The notes: a model not told the origin generated them from the sequence alone. Shown: positions 1-5,602, numbered from the stretch's first letter. The stretch is 6,398 nucleotides of DNA from Clostridiales bacterium (GCA_018374355.1 JAHAFI010000057.1:1-6398); one strand, 5' to 3'. Made by a program: numbers and translations.

Positions 1-122
1 GTGAGGACTAGCAATATTGGGCGCATGAACCGCCCGTTATGGTAGCACCGAAGGTGCGGCATATAGATGCTCGGTAATTCAATTGCCGAGTAGTTCACAG
101 TGGTATCAAATAGTATGTTCAG
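1..122 (+). ncRNA. candidate 3' part of a TnpB-type omega RNA (structured RNA)
   Basis: Three compact hairpins follow each other. GGGCG (19-23) pairs with CGCCC (31-35). GCACC (45-49) pairs with GGTGC (53-57) around a GAA loop. CTCGGTAATT (70-79) pairs with AATTGCCGAG (81-90) with one G-T wobble. A linear tail, TAGTTCACAGTGG, then runs to TATGTTCA at about 121. No convincing ORF covers the stretch. The order (GC-rich hairpins, a CTCGG/CCGAG stem, a TTCAC tail ending in ATGTTCA) resembles, from memory, the 3' end of omega RNAs overlapping the right end of IS200/IS605-type tnpB elements. If so, the bases after about 121 would act as the guide. The hairpins are seen; the identity is inferred and unaligned. 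Another structured RNA or an IS end without RNA function is possible. Confidence 0.4.
1..122 (+). mobile_element. possible right end of an IS200/IS605-family element
   Basis: The same hairpin-rich, gene-free stretch could be the subterminal structure of an IS200/IS605 right end, with the boundary near TATGTTCA at 114-121. Elements of this family have no terminal inverted repeats and make no target duplication, so the boundary cannot be confirmed here. The transposase or TnpB gene would lie upstream of position 1. The frame starting at base 1 reaches a stop at 43-45 after 14 codons, too short to identify. Confidence 0.3.
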
Positions 123-133
123 GGCTAATGTGG

Positions 134-153
134 ATTATTATTTTAGTAATAAT
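134..153 (+). other. A/T-only hairpin in the lipoprotein gene leader
   Basis: ATTATTA (134-140) and TAATAAT (147-153) form a 7-bp stem with a 6-nt loop, about 20 bases before the ribosome binding site. It can be extended loosely by GGA (132-134) and TCC (157-159) with unpaired bases between. It is weak and lacks a T-run, so it is not a terminator. I could not find a convincing -35/-10 pair for the downstream gene in 90-170. Confidence 0.3.
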
Positions 154-186
154 TAGTCCTAACCTATGTTAGAGGAGGAGAGAAAA

Positions 187-903
187 ATGAAGAAGAAAAT
201 GTTAAGCATTATGTTTGCGGTAGTTTTGGCTTTATCTGTGATAGGATGCTCGTCATCACCGAAAGCGGAAAATAAACCAAATGAGCCGGCAAAGACAGAG
301 GAAAAAACTGACGATAAGAAAGAGAAGGACAATAAGAAGGAAGAGGCGGAAAAGTCGGAAACGTTGGAAGAATCGAAAGAGTTGGAAGAGTTGGAAGGAT
401 CGCAGGAATTAAATAAGTATGGAATCACAGATCAACAACTGGAATCATTTGTGAGTACGATGAAAGAACGTGTGCAGAAAGAATATTTCGAAGTACACGA
501 AATTAATCCGGAAGGGTTTACGTGGGCAGAAGGACATTGGTTGGATGATATAAAAATGGAGTCACTCGTGGCTTTAGCAATGTCAGGTATGCCTATTTCA
601 CAAGAACAATTCAAGGATGACATAGTGAGTTTTGAAGCAGATTCAAATGATGTGAATCAAAAAAGTGAACTAAGAGCTTTGGTGATGGAGATTTGTATCA
701 ATTGGCTGGCAGATGAAGAAATAGATTATGAAACATTTGTAAACACTACACAAGCACTGTACTATGATGTGGAATATGCAGAGCGTCTAAAAGGTTTAGA
801 AGAACTTTCAGGGTATACAGAAGCTCCGGAAACCACAGAAGATTATGTGAAAAATGCAGAAGTATGGTCACGATTTATACGTGAGAACGTGGCATTTAGC
901 TAA
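187..903 (+). CDS. secreted lipoprotein of unknown function
   Basis: This 238-aa protein is predicted to be anchored outside the membrane by lipidation. The start at 187 is preferred over the in-frame ATG at 166 because AGAGGAGGAG (171-180) is placed correctly for 187, and because the product then begins with a classic signal peptide: basic MKKK, a hydrophobic stretch to residue 19, and lipobox VIGC with the lipidated cysteine at 21. Residues 22-75 form a Lys/Glu-rich low-complexity spacer with short repeats of the type LEESKELEELE. Residues about 76-238 are acidic, probably mainly alpha-helical and without transmembrane segments, with a Trp/Tyr-rich patch (GFTWAEGHWLDD, 110-121). I recognise no known domain. 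It appears to be a single-gene unit; no terminator is seen right after the stop, and the first clear one is at 1016-1055. Its base composition is more AT-rich than the genes to the right, consistent with accessory DNA. The lipoprotein call is firm; function is unknown. Confidence 0.88.
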   Translation: MKKKMLSIMFAVVLALSVIGCSSSPKAENKPNEPAKTEEKTDDKKEKDNKKEEAEKSETLEESKELEELEGSQELNKYGITDQQLESFVSTMKERVQKEYFEVHEINPEGFTWAEGHWLDDIKMESLVALAMSGMPISQEQFKDDIVSFEADSNDVNQKSELRALVMEICINWLADEEIDYETFVNTTQALYYDVEYAERLKGLEELSGYTEAPETTEDYVKNAEVWSRFIRENVAFS

Positions 904-932
904 TATTTCAAAGTTGAAAACAGATATGAACC

Positions 933-1031
933 CTGAAAATTGCAGATGTGATTGAAGAAGGAGAATCTATAAATTTGAAACTGCCGGACAAACTTCTGCA
1001 GTTTCTGCAAGATACAGACGGAACATCATAG
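933..1031 (+). pseudogene. 3' remnant of an unidentified gene
   Basis: An open frame of 32 codons ends at the TAG at 1029-1031. Its translation looks protein-like (LKIADVIEEGE at the start, KLPDKLLQFLQDTDGTS at the end). An in-frame TGA at 927-929 closes it upstream, and no normal start codon or ribosome binding site is present. An ATG at 926 lies one base out of frame; removing one C from the CCC at 931-933 would join it to this frame as MNLKIADV. The stop codon sits inside the loop of the intrinsic terminator at 1016-1055, as expected for a genuine gene end. I read it as the surviving tail of a decayed gene, or a tiny frameshifted gene. The family is not recognised. Confidence 0.4.
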
Positions 1032-1055
1032 AGAGGTGTTCCGTCTGATTTTTTT
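1016..1055 (+). terminator. intrinsic (rho-independent) terminator
   Basis: AGACGGAACA (1016-1025) pairs perfectly with TGTTCCGTCT (1037-1046) around an 11-nt loop, followed by GA and seven Ts (1049-1055). It is the first strong transcription stop after the lipoprotein gene and also terminates the gene remnant overlapping it. Confidence 0.88.
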
Positions 1056-1158
1056 GCTCCCAAAGTTTGGAATTCCTGTGTTAGACTTGGAATTGGCGTT
1101 TTAAACATTTAGGGTATTACTTTTCGTTATAAAGGGAAAAACTGAAGAGGATGAAAAT

Positions 1159-1269
1159 ATGAGGAAAGAAACCTTACAGGAGATGGTTCAAGAGATTAAC
1201 GAAACACAGGTAGGAGCAGATGAGGTGTTAGAATGGAGGGATTCAGGTTGTCTGGCCTATTTACCGTAA
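1159..1269 (+). CDS. short orphan ORF, 36 aa, possibly a gene remnant
   Basis: An ATG at 1159 follows GAAGAGG (1144-1150) at 8 nt and opens a 36-codon frame beginning MRKETLQEMVQEINETQ and ending GCLAYLP. A weak promoter-like pair, TTGGCG (1093-1098) and TATTAC (1115-1120) with a 16-nt spacer, lies upstream. The N-terminal half looks like an amphipathic helix; there is no signal peptide or membrane segment. A different frame directly after the stop holds a DUF4160-like fragment (1280-1375), so this may be the intact start of a protein whose remainder was lost by deletion or frameshift. I do not recognise the family, and it could equally be non-coding debris. Confidence 0.3.
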   Translation: MRKETLQEMVQEINETQVGADEVLEWRDSGCLAYLP

Positions 1270-1279
1270 GTTGATATAA

Positions 1280-1375
1280 AGTATATTTTGGTCGAATGAA
1301 AACGGCGAACAGATTCATGTTCACATTTCAGAAGGGCAACCTTACAAAAATGTCACATTAAAAAAAGAAATGTAA
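1280..1375 (+). pseudogene. DUF4160-like protein fragment (broken)
   Basis: This frame lies between stops at 1277-1279 (TAA) and 1373-1375 (TAA) and has no start codon. It encodes SIFWSNENGEQIHVHISEG followed by QPYKNVTLKKEM. The FWSNENGE-x-IHVHI-x-G pattern matches the core of the DUF4160 family as I remember it: small proteins with a conserved HVHV-type motif, often encoded beside DUF2442 and sometimes discussed as toxin-antitoxin-like pairs. The N-terminal strand and the C-terminal helix expected of a full-length member are missing, and no DUF2442 partner is visible. It is therefore a decayed relic. The motif is visible; the family assignment is from memory. Confidence 0.5.
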
Positions 1376-1406
1376 GCCAAATCCAAGGCACTGCATTTCT
1401 TTTTTT
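1360..1406 (+). terminator. A/T-rich perfect hairpin with T-run, likely terminator
   Basis: AAAAAAAGAAATG (1360-1372) is the exact reverse complement of CATTTCTTTTTTT (1394-1406), giving a 13-bp stem. Inside it, GCC (1376-1378) can pair with GGC (1387-1389). Because both arms end in A or T runs it can act in either direction, so it would insulate the transporter operon from the decayed region upstream. The stem is weak at its A/T base, so efficiency is uncertain. Confidence 0.6.
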
Positions 1407-1414
1407 GTTATACT
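1406..1414 (+). promoter_or_regulatory. extended -10 promoter of the bceAB operon
   Basis: TGTTATACT contains TG, one base, then TATACT (1409-1414), a good extended -10 element 58 bases before the bceA start. The -35 region (about 1386-1391, AGGCAC) does not match consensus, suggesting dependence on the extended -10 or on an activator. The decamer TTATACTGTA (1408-1417) recurs exactly at 4360-4369 before the carboxypeptidase gene. Confidence 0.5.
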
Positions 1415-1472
1415 GTACCTGCATTTGAGAAAAGATGTAAGAGAATATGTAAGGAAAGGATGGAGGACAACC

Positions 1473-2204
1473 ATGGAAATTCTGAAGGTACAGAATCTGA
1501 AAAAAATATATACCACACGTTTCGGAGGGAATCAGATCCAAGCCCTTGTCAATGTGAATTTTTCAGTGGAAAAGGGAGAATACGTGGCGATTATGGGGGA
1601 GAGCGGCAGCGGTAAGACCACGCTTCTCAATATTCTTGCGGCTTTGGATAAACCTACGGGAGGGACGGTTACATTAAATGGAAAGGATATCACAAAAATC
1701 AAAGAGCGGGAAATTGCGGCATTTCGCCGGGACAATCTGGGATTCGTTTTTCAGGACTTTAATCTGCTGGATACGTTTTCTGTGGAGGATAATATCTATC
1801 TGCCGCTTGTGCTGGCGGGCAGGAACCATGGGGAGATGAAACACCGTCTGCTGCCGCTGGCGCAGAAATTGGGAATAAAGGAAATTTTGAAAAAATTTCC
1901 TTACGAGATTTCAGGAGGGCAGAAGCAAAGGACGGCGGTGGCGCGGGCGCTGATCACAGAGCCTCAGCTTGTTTTGGCGGATGAGCCTACGGGAGCGCTG
2001 GATTCCAGAGCGGCGGAAAGCCTTCTGAAGCTGTTTCAGGAGATTAACCGGGAGGGGCAGACTATTCTGATGGTAACCCACAGCGTGCAGGCGGCCAGCA
2101 GAGCCAACCGGATTTTGTTTATCAAGGACGGAGAGGTGTTCCACCAGATTATCGAGGGGCAGACAGTGATGAATGTCTGTACCAGAAAATCTCGGACACT
2201 CTGA
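1473..2204 (+). CDS. bceA: BceA-type ABC transporter ATPase, C-terminus frameshifted
   Basis: This is the cytoplasmic ATPase of a BceAB-type (MacB-related) exporter linked to antimicrobial-peptide and cell-wall-antibiotic resistance. The ATG at 1473 is chosen over a TTG at 1425 because GGAGG (1462-1466) sits 6 nt before it and the protein then starts like its family (MEILKVQNLKKIY). All motifs are present: Walker A GESGSGKT (42-49), Q-loop Gln94, signature SGGQ (147-150), Walker B with Glu171 (VLADE), the GALD D-loop (174-177) and switch His203. The frame ends at 243 residues with an atypical tail (IEGQTVMNVCTRKSRTL). The +1 frame just downstream encodes the expected family end (LYQKISDTLTMIATGGERHE) up to a TAG at 2237-2239. 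One base lost near 2150 explains this; restored, the protein has 255 residues. The ATPase core may still work, but the end that follows the nucleotide-binding fold is altered. A sequencing error is the alternative. Confidence 0.93.
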   Translation: MEILKVQNLKKIYTTRFGGNQIQALVNVNFSVEKGEYVAIMGESGSGKTTLLNILAALDKPTGGTVTLNGKDITKIKEREIAAFRRDNLGFVFQDFNLLDTFSVEDNIYLPLVLAGRNHGEMKHRLLPLAQKLGIKEILKKFPYEISGGQKQRTAVARALITEPQLVLADEPTGALDSRAAESLLKLFQEINREGQTILMVTHSVQAASRANRILFIKDGEVFHQIIEGQTVMNVCTRKSRTL

Positions 2205-2239
2205 CCATGATTGCGACAGGCGGTGAGCGCCATGAGTAG
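2148..2239 (+). pseudogene. bceA: out-of-frame C-terminal segment of bceA
   Basis: After the codons for HQI (ending at 2150) the family usually continues YRG. The bases give ATC GAG GGG in frame, but adding one T before 2151 gives TAT CGA GGG, that is YRG, then ADSDECLYQKISDTL and on to TAG at 2237-2239. The loss of one T from a TTT run is the simplest cause. The restored stop overlaps the bceB start by 8 bases, which supports the restored frame as the ancestral one. Confidence 0.8.
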
Positions 2240-4223
2240 AGGATATTACAGGAAATTAGCGGTAAGCGGACTGAAGAAAAACGGCAGGGTTTTTCTCCCG
2301 TACGTTCTTGCCTGCGTGGGAAATATTGCTATTTTTCAGGTGTTTTTGGCAATTGCATTCAATCCGGGAATCTCCACACTGTTCGGTTCCAGTGAAGTCT
2401 CGGCAATTCTGAGTGCAGGAAGCGTGATTGTGGGAATTTTTTCGGTGATTTTTCTTTTTTACACCAACAGTTTTCTGATCAAACAGAGAAAACGGGAACT
2501 GGCCCTGTACAATATTTTAGGAATGGGAAAATTCCATATCGCCAGAATGCTGCTTTGGGAAAGCCTGATTGTTTCCGTAAGCTGTCTGATTCTGGGGGTG
2601 GGAGCAGGTGCGCTGCTTACCAGACTGATGTTTCTTTTGCTGTTAAAGATCATTGGGATTCCATCCACACTGGAATTTGCTTTTCCCATGAACGCAGTGA
2701 AAATAACAGTTATTTTGTTTGCGGCGATCTTTCTGGTAAATCTTCTCAATAACTTCTGTCAGATTCATCTGGCCAGTCCCATGGAGCTTTTGCAGGGGGC
2801 GAAGGCGGGAGAGAAAGAACCTAAGACCCGGTGGATTCTGGCGCTGGCAGGACTGATCCTCACCGGAGGAGGTTACTGGCTGGCGATTATTTCGGAAAAT
2901 CCCATGGCAGCAATCAGCGCCTTGATTGTTGCAGTGATACTGGTGATGGCGGGAACGTATGCCCTGTTTATTGCGGGAAGCGTGGCTGTTTTGAAACTGA
3001 TGAAGAAGCATACCGGCTTTTACTATAAAAAGAAACATTTTATCTCTGTTTCGGGACTGGTATACCGGATGAAACAGAATGCTGCCGGACTGGCAAGCAT
3101 CTGTATTATGAGCACAGCGGTGCTTCTGGTGGTGTCAACCACCGTATCCTTATATTTCGGAACGGAGAATGCTGTAAAAACCCGTTATCCCCATGATATA
3201 TCCATGGTATTCCAAGGATATCCTGGACAGGAGCGGGAAGAAATCATGAACACGGTTCATCAGGTTCTGGAGGAAGAGGGCCTTTCTCTGAAAAAGGAAC
3301 ATAATTATGTGGGCTTTCAGCAGTCGGGAGCAATGACGGGGAATACATTGAAAACCAGTATGGGACCGACCATTTCCATGGATGAAAGAATGTGTGAGTT
3401 TTTCTTCCTCACGGCTCAGGAGTATGAACAGCTTACGGGAAAACACATGGAGCTTACGGAGGATTCCGCAGGACTGTATGTTTTCCGGGGGCAAGAGATG
3501 GAAGAGGTTACCGTATTCGGCAGAAAGTTTTCCGTAGAAGAAATCAAGGAATTCCCCAATTTTGGAATAGATTGGGCAATGATGATCGAAAAGTATTACA
3601 TGGTAGTGAAGGACAGACAGGTGCTGGATGAGCTTCTGGAAGCAGGAAGCAGGGAAACCTCCGGCAGACAGTTCGGCTATCAATATCTGGTGGAACTGGA
3701 TATGGGAGGTGAAGAGGAACAGAAAATGGAGGCTGCCGAAAGATTAAATGAAATGTTTCAGACTCAGTTTGTGGAGGAGGAGTTTCATTTTGCTTATCTG
3801 GAAAGCCGGCAGTTAAACCGGGAGGGGATTTTGGTATTTAACGGCAGCTTTTTCTTTTTGGGTATTCTTCTGGGAGCCGTATTCCTCATCGGTACGGTGC
3901 TCATTATCTATTACAAGCAGATTTCAGAAGGGTATGAGGATAAAAAGAGATTTGAAATTATGGAAAAGGTGGGAATGAGTCAGAAGGAAATCCGTCAGGC
4001 GATCCGAAGCCAGATTCTGAAAGTATTTTTCCTTCCGCTGGTGATGGCGGTGTGTCATATTGGGGCGGCATTTCCTCTGATGACCCGGATACTGGCTATG
4101 GTCAATCTGAGTAACCGGAAACTGTTTTTCCTCTGTACCTGTGGAACGATACTGGTGTTTGCGGCGATTTACGGAGTTGTATATGGGCTGACGGCAAAGG
4201 TTTATTACCGGATCGTGAAATAG
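2232..4223 (+). CDS. bceB: BceB-type ABC transporter permease (FtsX family)
   Basis: This 663-aa membrane permease is the partner of BceA; such proteins bind or sense peptide antibiotics at the membrane and act on lipid II-cycle complexes. The ATG at 2232 is preferred over an in-frame TTG at 2211 because it gives the usual MSRGYYRKLAVSGLKKN start and forms ATGAGTAG with the ancestral bceA stop, typical of translational coupling; GGCGGTGAG (2220-2228) can act as the ribosome site. I see about ten hydrophobic segments: near 21-43, 60-82, 107-129, 157-175, 201-220, 228-255, 286-309, then 534-560, 595-618 and 632-653. Between the seventh and eighth lies a hydrophilic domain of about 220 residues (310-530), the large extracellular domain that marks BceB permeases. 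Segments around 60-180 form the FtsX-like domain, including the KQRKRELALYNILGMGK coupling region. Length and layout are normal and the frame is unbroken. Substrate cannot be read from the sequence. Confidence 0.93.
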   Translation: MSRGYYRKLAVSGLKKNGRVFLPYVLACVGNIAIFQVFLAIAFNPGISTLFGSSEVSAILSAGSVIVGIFSVIFLFYTNSFLIKQRKRELALYNILGMGKFHIARMLLWESLIVSVSCLILGVGAGALLTRLMFLLLLKIIGIPSTLEFAFPMNAVKITVILFAAIFLVNLLNNFCQIHLASPMELLQGAKAGEKEPKTRWILALAGLILTGGGYWLAIISENPMAAISALIVAVILVMAGTYALFIAGSVAVLKLMKKHTGFYYKKKHFISVSGLVYRMKQNAAGLASICIMSTAVLLVVSTTVSLYFGTENAVKTRYPHDISMVFQGYPGQEREEIMNTVHQVLEEEGLSLKKEHNYVGFQQSGAMTGNTLKTSMGPTISMDERMCEFFFLTAQEYEQLTGKHMELTEDSAGLYVFRGQEMEEVTVFGRKFSVEEIKEFPNFGIDWAMMIEKYYMVVKDRQVLDELLEAGSRETSGRQFGYQYLVELDMGGEEEQKMEAAERLNEMFQTQFVEEEFHFAYLESRQLNREGILVFNGSFFFLGILLGAVFLIGTVLIIYYKQISEGYEDKKRFEIMEKVGMSQKEIRQAIRSQILKVFFLPLVMAVCHIGAAFPLMTRILAMVNLSNRKLFFLCTCGTILVFAAIYGVVYGLTAKVYYRIVK

Positions 4224-4260
4224 CGAAAGAATGGATTTTTGATATTTTTGTTTTGATACA

Positions 4261-4288
4261 TTGACATCCTTCAAAAACATGGTACAAT
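4261..4288 (+). promoter_or_regulatory. strong sigma-A promoter P1 of the carboxypeptidase gene
   Basis: A perfect -35 TTGACA (4261-4266) is followed after 16 bases by TACAAT (4283-4288). TG at 4280-4281 adds an extended -10. It lies 37 bases after the bceB stop, so the carboxypeptidase has its own transcription start about 105 bases before its start codon. I see no hairpin terminator between bceB and this promoter, so read-through from bceAB is possible. Confidence 0.8.
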
Positions 4289-4312
4289 CAACAACGGATT
4301 CATAAGAAACCC

Positions 4313-4366
4313 GTTAAGAAAAATGTGTATGATGTTAAGAAAATCCTAATAATTTTGGATTATACT
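4313..4366 (+). promoter_or_regulatory. possible regulated promoter P2 with TTAAG direct repeats
   Basis: GTTAAGAAAA occurs at 4313-4322 and 4334-4343, exactly 21 bases apart, or two helical turns. A -10-like TATACT (4361-4366) follows without a good -35. Direct repeats on one helical face that overlap a poor -35 are typical of promoters activated by OmpR-type response regulators. The elements are visible; the regulatory role is inferred, and A-rich repeats can arise by chance in such DNA. Confidence 0.35.
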
Positions 4367-4400
4367 GTATTTTAAAAATGTAAAGACAAATGAGGGAAAA

Positions 4401-5540
4401 ATGATGAGTACAAAGCAAATGTCAAAAAAACAAATACGGCGGAGACGGCAGAGGAACCGAAGGATTCTTTTATTTACAGCCGGACTGCTGATCGTGGGAC
4501 TGATTTTTTTTGGAATCCTATTAATTATAGGAGGAAAACAAAAAAAAGACGAAAAAGGCAGCGATAAGGTACAGGATACCACAGGGCAGGAGACAGATCC
4601 GGCGGATTCTGAGGCAACCCCCACGCCCACAGTGACGCCCACCCCGGAGCCTCTGCCTGTGGTGGAGCTTAGTTCCATGGACAGCAAATCCGGTATTCTT
4701 GTAAGACTGGAGGACGGACAGACTATTGCGGAGAGGGATGCTGACACGAGAATTTATCCGGCATCCATGACAAAGATCATGACGGCCATGATTGGTCTGG
4801 AAAATCTTTCTGATATGGAGCAGACAATCCGGATTGATCCTGCAATGTATGACAGGCTTTATCTGGAAGGGGCCTCCATGGCGGGATTTGCTCCGGGTGA
4901 GCAGGTGAAAGCGATAGATATCCTTTACGGCGTGATGCTTCCCTCCGGCGCGGAAGCCTGTGTGGGACTTGCGGAGCATCTGTTTGGCTCGGAGGAAGCG
5001 TTTGTGGCAAAGATGAATGAAAAGGCTCAGGAGCTGGGAATGACAGCTACCCATTTCGTCACCTCCACAGGACTTCATGATCCGGAGCACTATACAACGG
5101 TCAGAGATTTGACGAAGCTTCTGACGTATGCTCTGCAAAATGAGACCTTCCGCACCATTTATACGGCTCATGAATATACCACAAGCCCTCTTTCGGCTAA
5201 CCCGGAAGGGCTGCATTTTCTGAGCACCATGTTTAAAAAGATGGATACCTCTGCAGTAAACGGCGGAGAGATCGAAGGGGGAAAGACGGGCTACACAAGC
5301 GATGCAGGCCAGTGTCTTGCCAGCCTTGCCATTGTGGACGGCACGGAATATATTCTGGTGACTGCGGGAGCACAGGGAACACCGTCTACAGAGCCGTATC
5401 ATATCTGGGATGCGGTGGCGGTTTATAACCAGATCAGTACAGTGCAGAATAATCAAGCTGTTTCCGGTGAAAATTCTCAGGAGACAGAGGGAGTCGGAGA
5501 GTTTACAGACGGTACGGGATGCCTGATACTGACTCCATGA
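4401..5540 (+). CDS. membrane-anchored S11 D-Ala-D-Ala carboxypeptidase-like protein
   Basis: This peptidase S11 (DacA/DacF-like, low-molecular-weight PBP) protein would remove the terminal D-alanine from peptidoglycan stem peptides outside the cell. It has 379 residues. A basic N-terminus (KKQIRRRRQRNRR) precedes one membrane segment (22-44), a charged and then Thr/Pro-rich linker (45-86) and the catalytic domain (about 88-345). The catalytic SxxK is SMTK (122-125) and KTG is at 295-297. The SxN motif, usually SGN, reads SGA (182-184, in LPSGAEACVGLAEH), so the Asn is replaced by Ala. The C-terminal beta domain of classical PBP5 enzymes is absent, replaced by an acidic tail; anchoring is therefore N-terminal. 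Start: ATG at 4401 or 4404; GAGGG (4392-4396) is 4 or 7 nt away, so 4404 is equally plausible. The family is secure; activity is less so given the substituted residue. Confidence 0.9.
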   Translation: MMSTKQMSKKQIRRRRQRNRRILLFTAGLLIVGLIFFGILLIIGGKQKKDEKGSDKVQDTTGQETDPADSEATPTPTVTPTPEPLPVVELSSMDSKSGILVRLEDGQTIAERDADTRIYPASMTKIMTAMIGLENLSDMEQTIRIDPAMYDRLYLEGASMAGFAPGEQVKAIDILYGVMLPSGAEACVGLAEHLFGSEEAFVAKMNEKAQELGMTATHFVTSTGLHDPEHYTTVRDLTKLLTYALQNETFRTIYTAHEYTTSPLSANPEGLHFLSTMFKKMDTSAVNGGEIEGGKTGYTSDAGQCLASLAIVDGTEYILVTAGAQGTPSTEPYHIWDAVAVYNQISTVQNNQAVSGENSQETEGVGEFTDGTGCLILTP

Positions 5541-5575
5541 TGGATTCGATAAATCGTAAAAATCTTCAGGGAATT

Positions 5576-5602
5576 TTAAGAAAAAGCAGAAACTTTTCTT
5601 AA
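5576..5602. repeat. 9-bp perfect inverted repeat downstream of the carboxypeptidase gene
   Basis: TTAAGAAAA (5576-5584) and TTTTCTTAA (5594-5602) flank a 9-nt spacer. No T-run follows on either strand, so it does not look like a terminator. The half-site is the same TTAAGAAAA found twice before the carboxypeptidase gene at 4314-4322 and 4335-4343, and TGTATGAT occurs near both places (4326-4333 and 5607-5614). It may be a protein-binding site or a folded 3' UTR element. Confidence 0.45.

Noticed and set aside
1..45. Fourteen-codon frame from base 1 as the C-terminus of TnpB
   Set aside because: Too short to identify and it runs through the first hairpin; possible but unsupported without upstream sequence.
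166..186. Earlier ATG for the lipoprotein gene
   Set aside because: It would place acidic residues before the signal peptide and put the strong AGAGGAGGAG ribosome site inside the coding region; the ATG at 187 fits both.
1068..1098. Direct repeat TTGGAATT (about 1068 and 1087) as an operator or insertion duplication
   Set aside because: Only eight bases of simple sequence in AT-rich debris; no associated structure.
1425..1472. Upstream TTG start for bceA giving 16 extra residues
   Set aside because: The extra residues do not resemble the family, and the TTG lies only 11 bases after the -10 box, about at the transcription start; the ATG at 1473 has GGAGG at ideal spacing.
2148..2204. Programmed ribosomal frameshifting in bceA
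   Set aside because: No slippery heptamer or downstream structure of the usual kind is evident, and the BceA family is not known to use recoding; a simple deletion or sequencing error explains the data.
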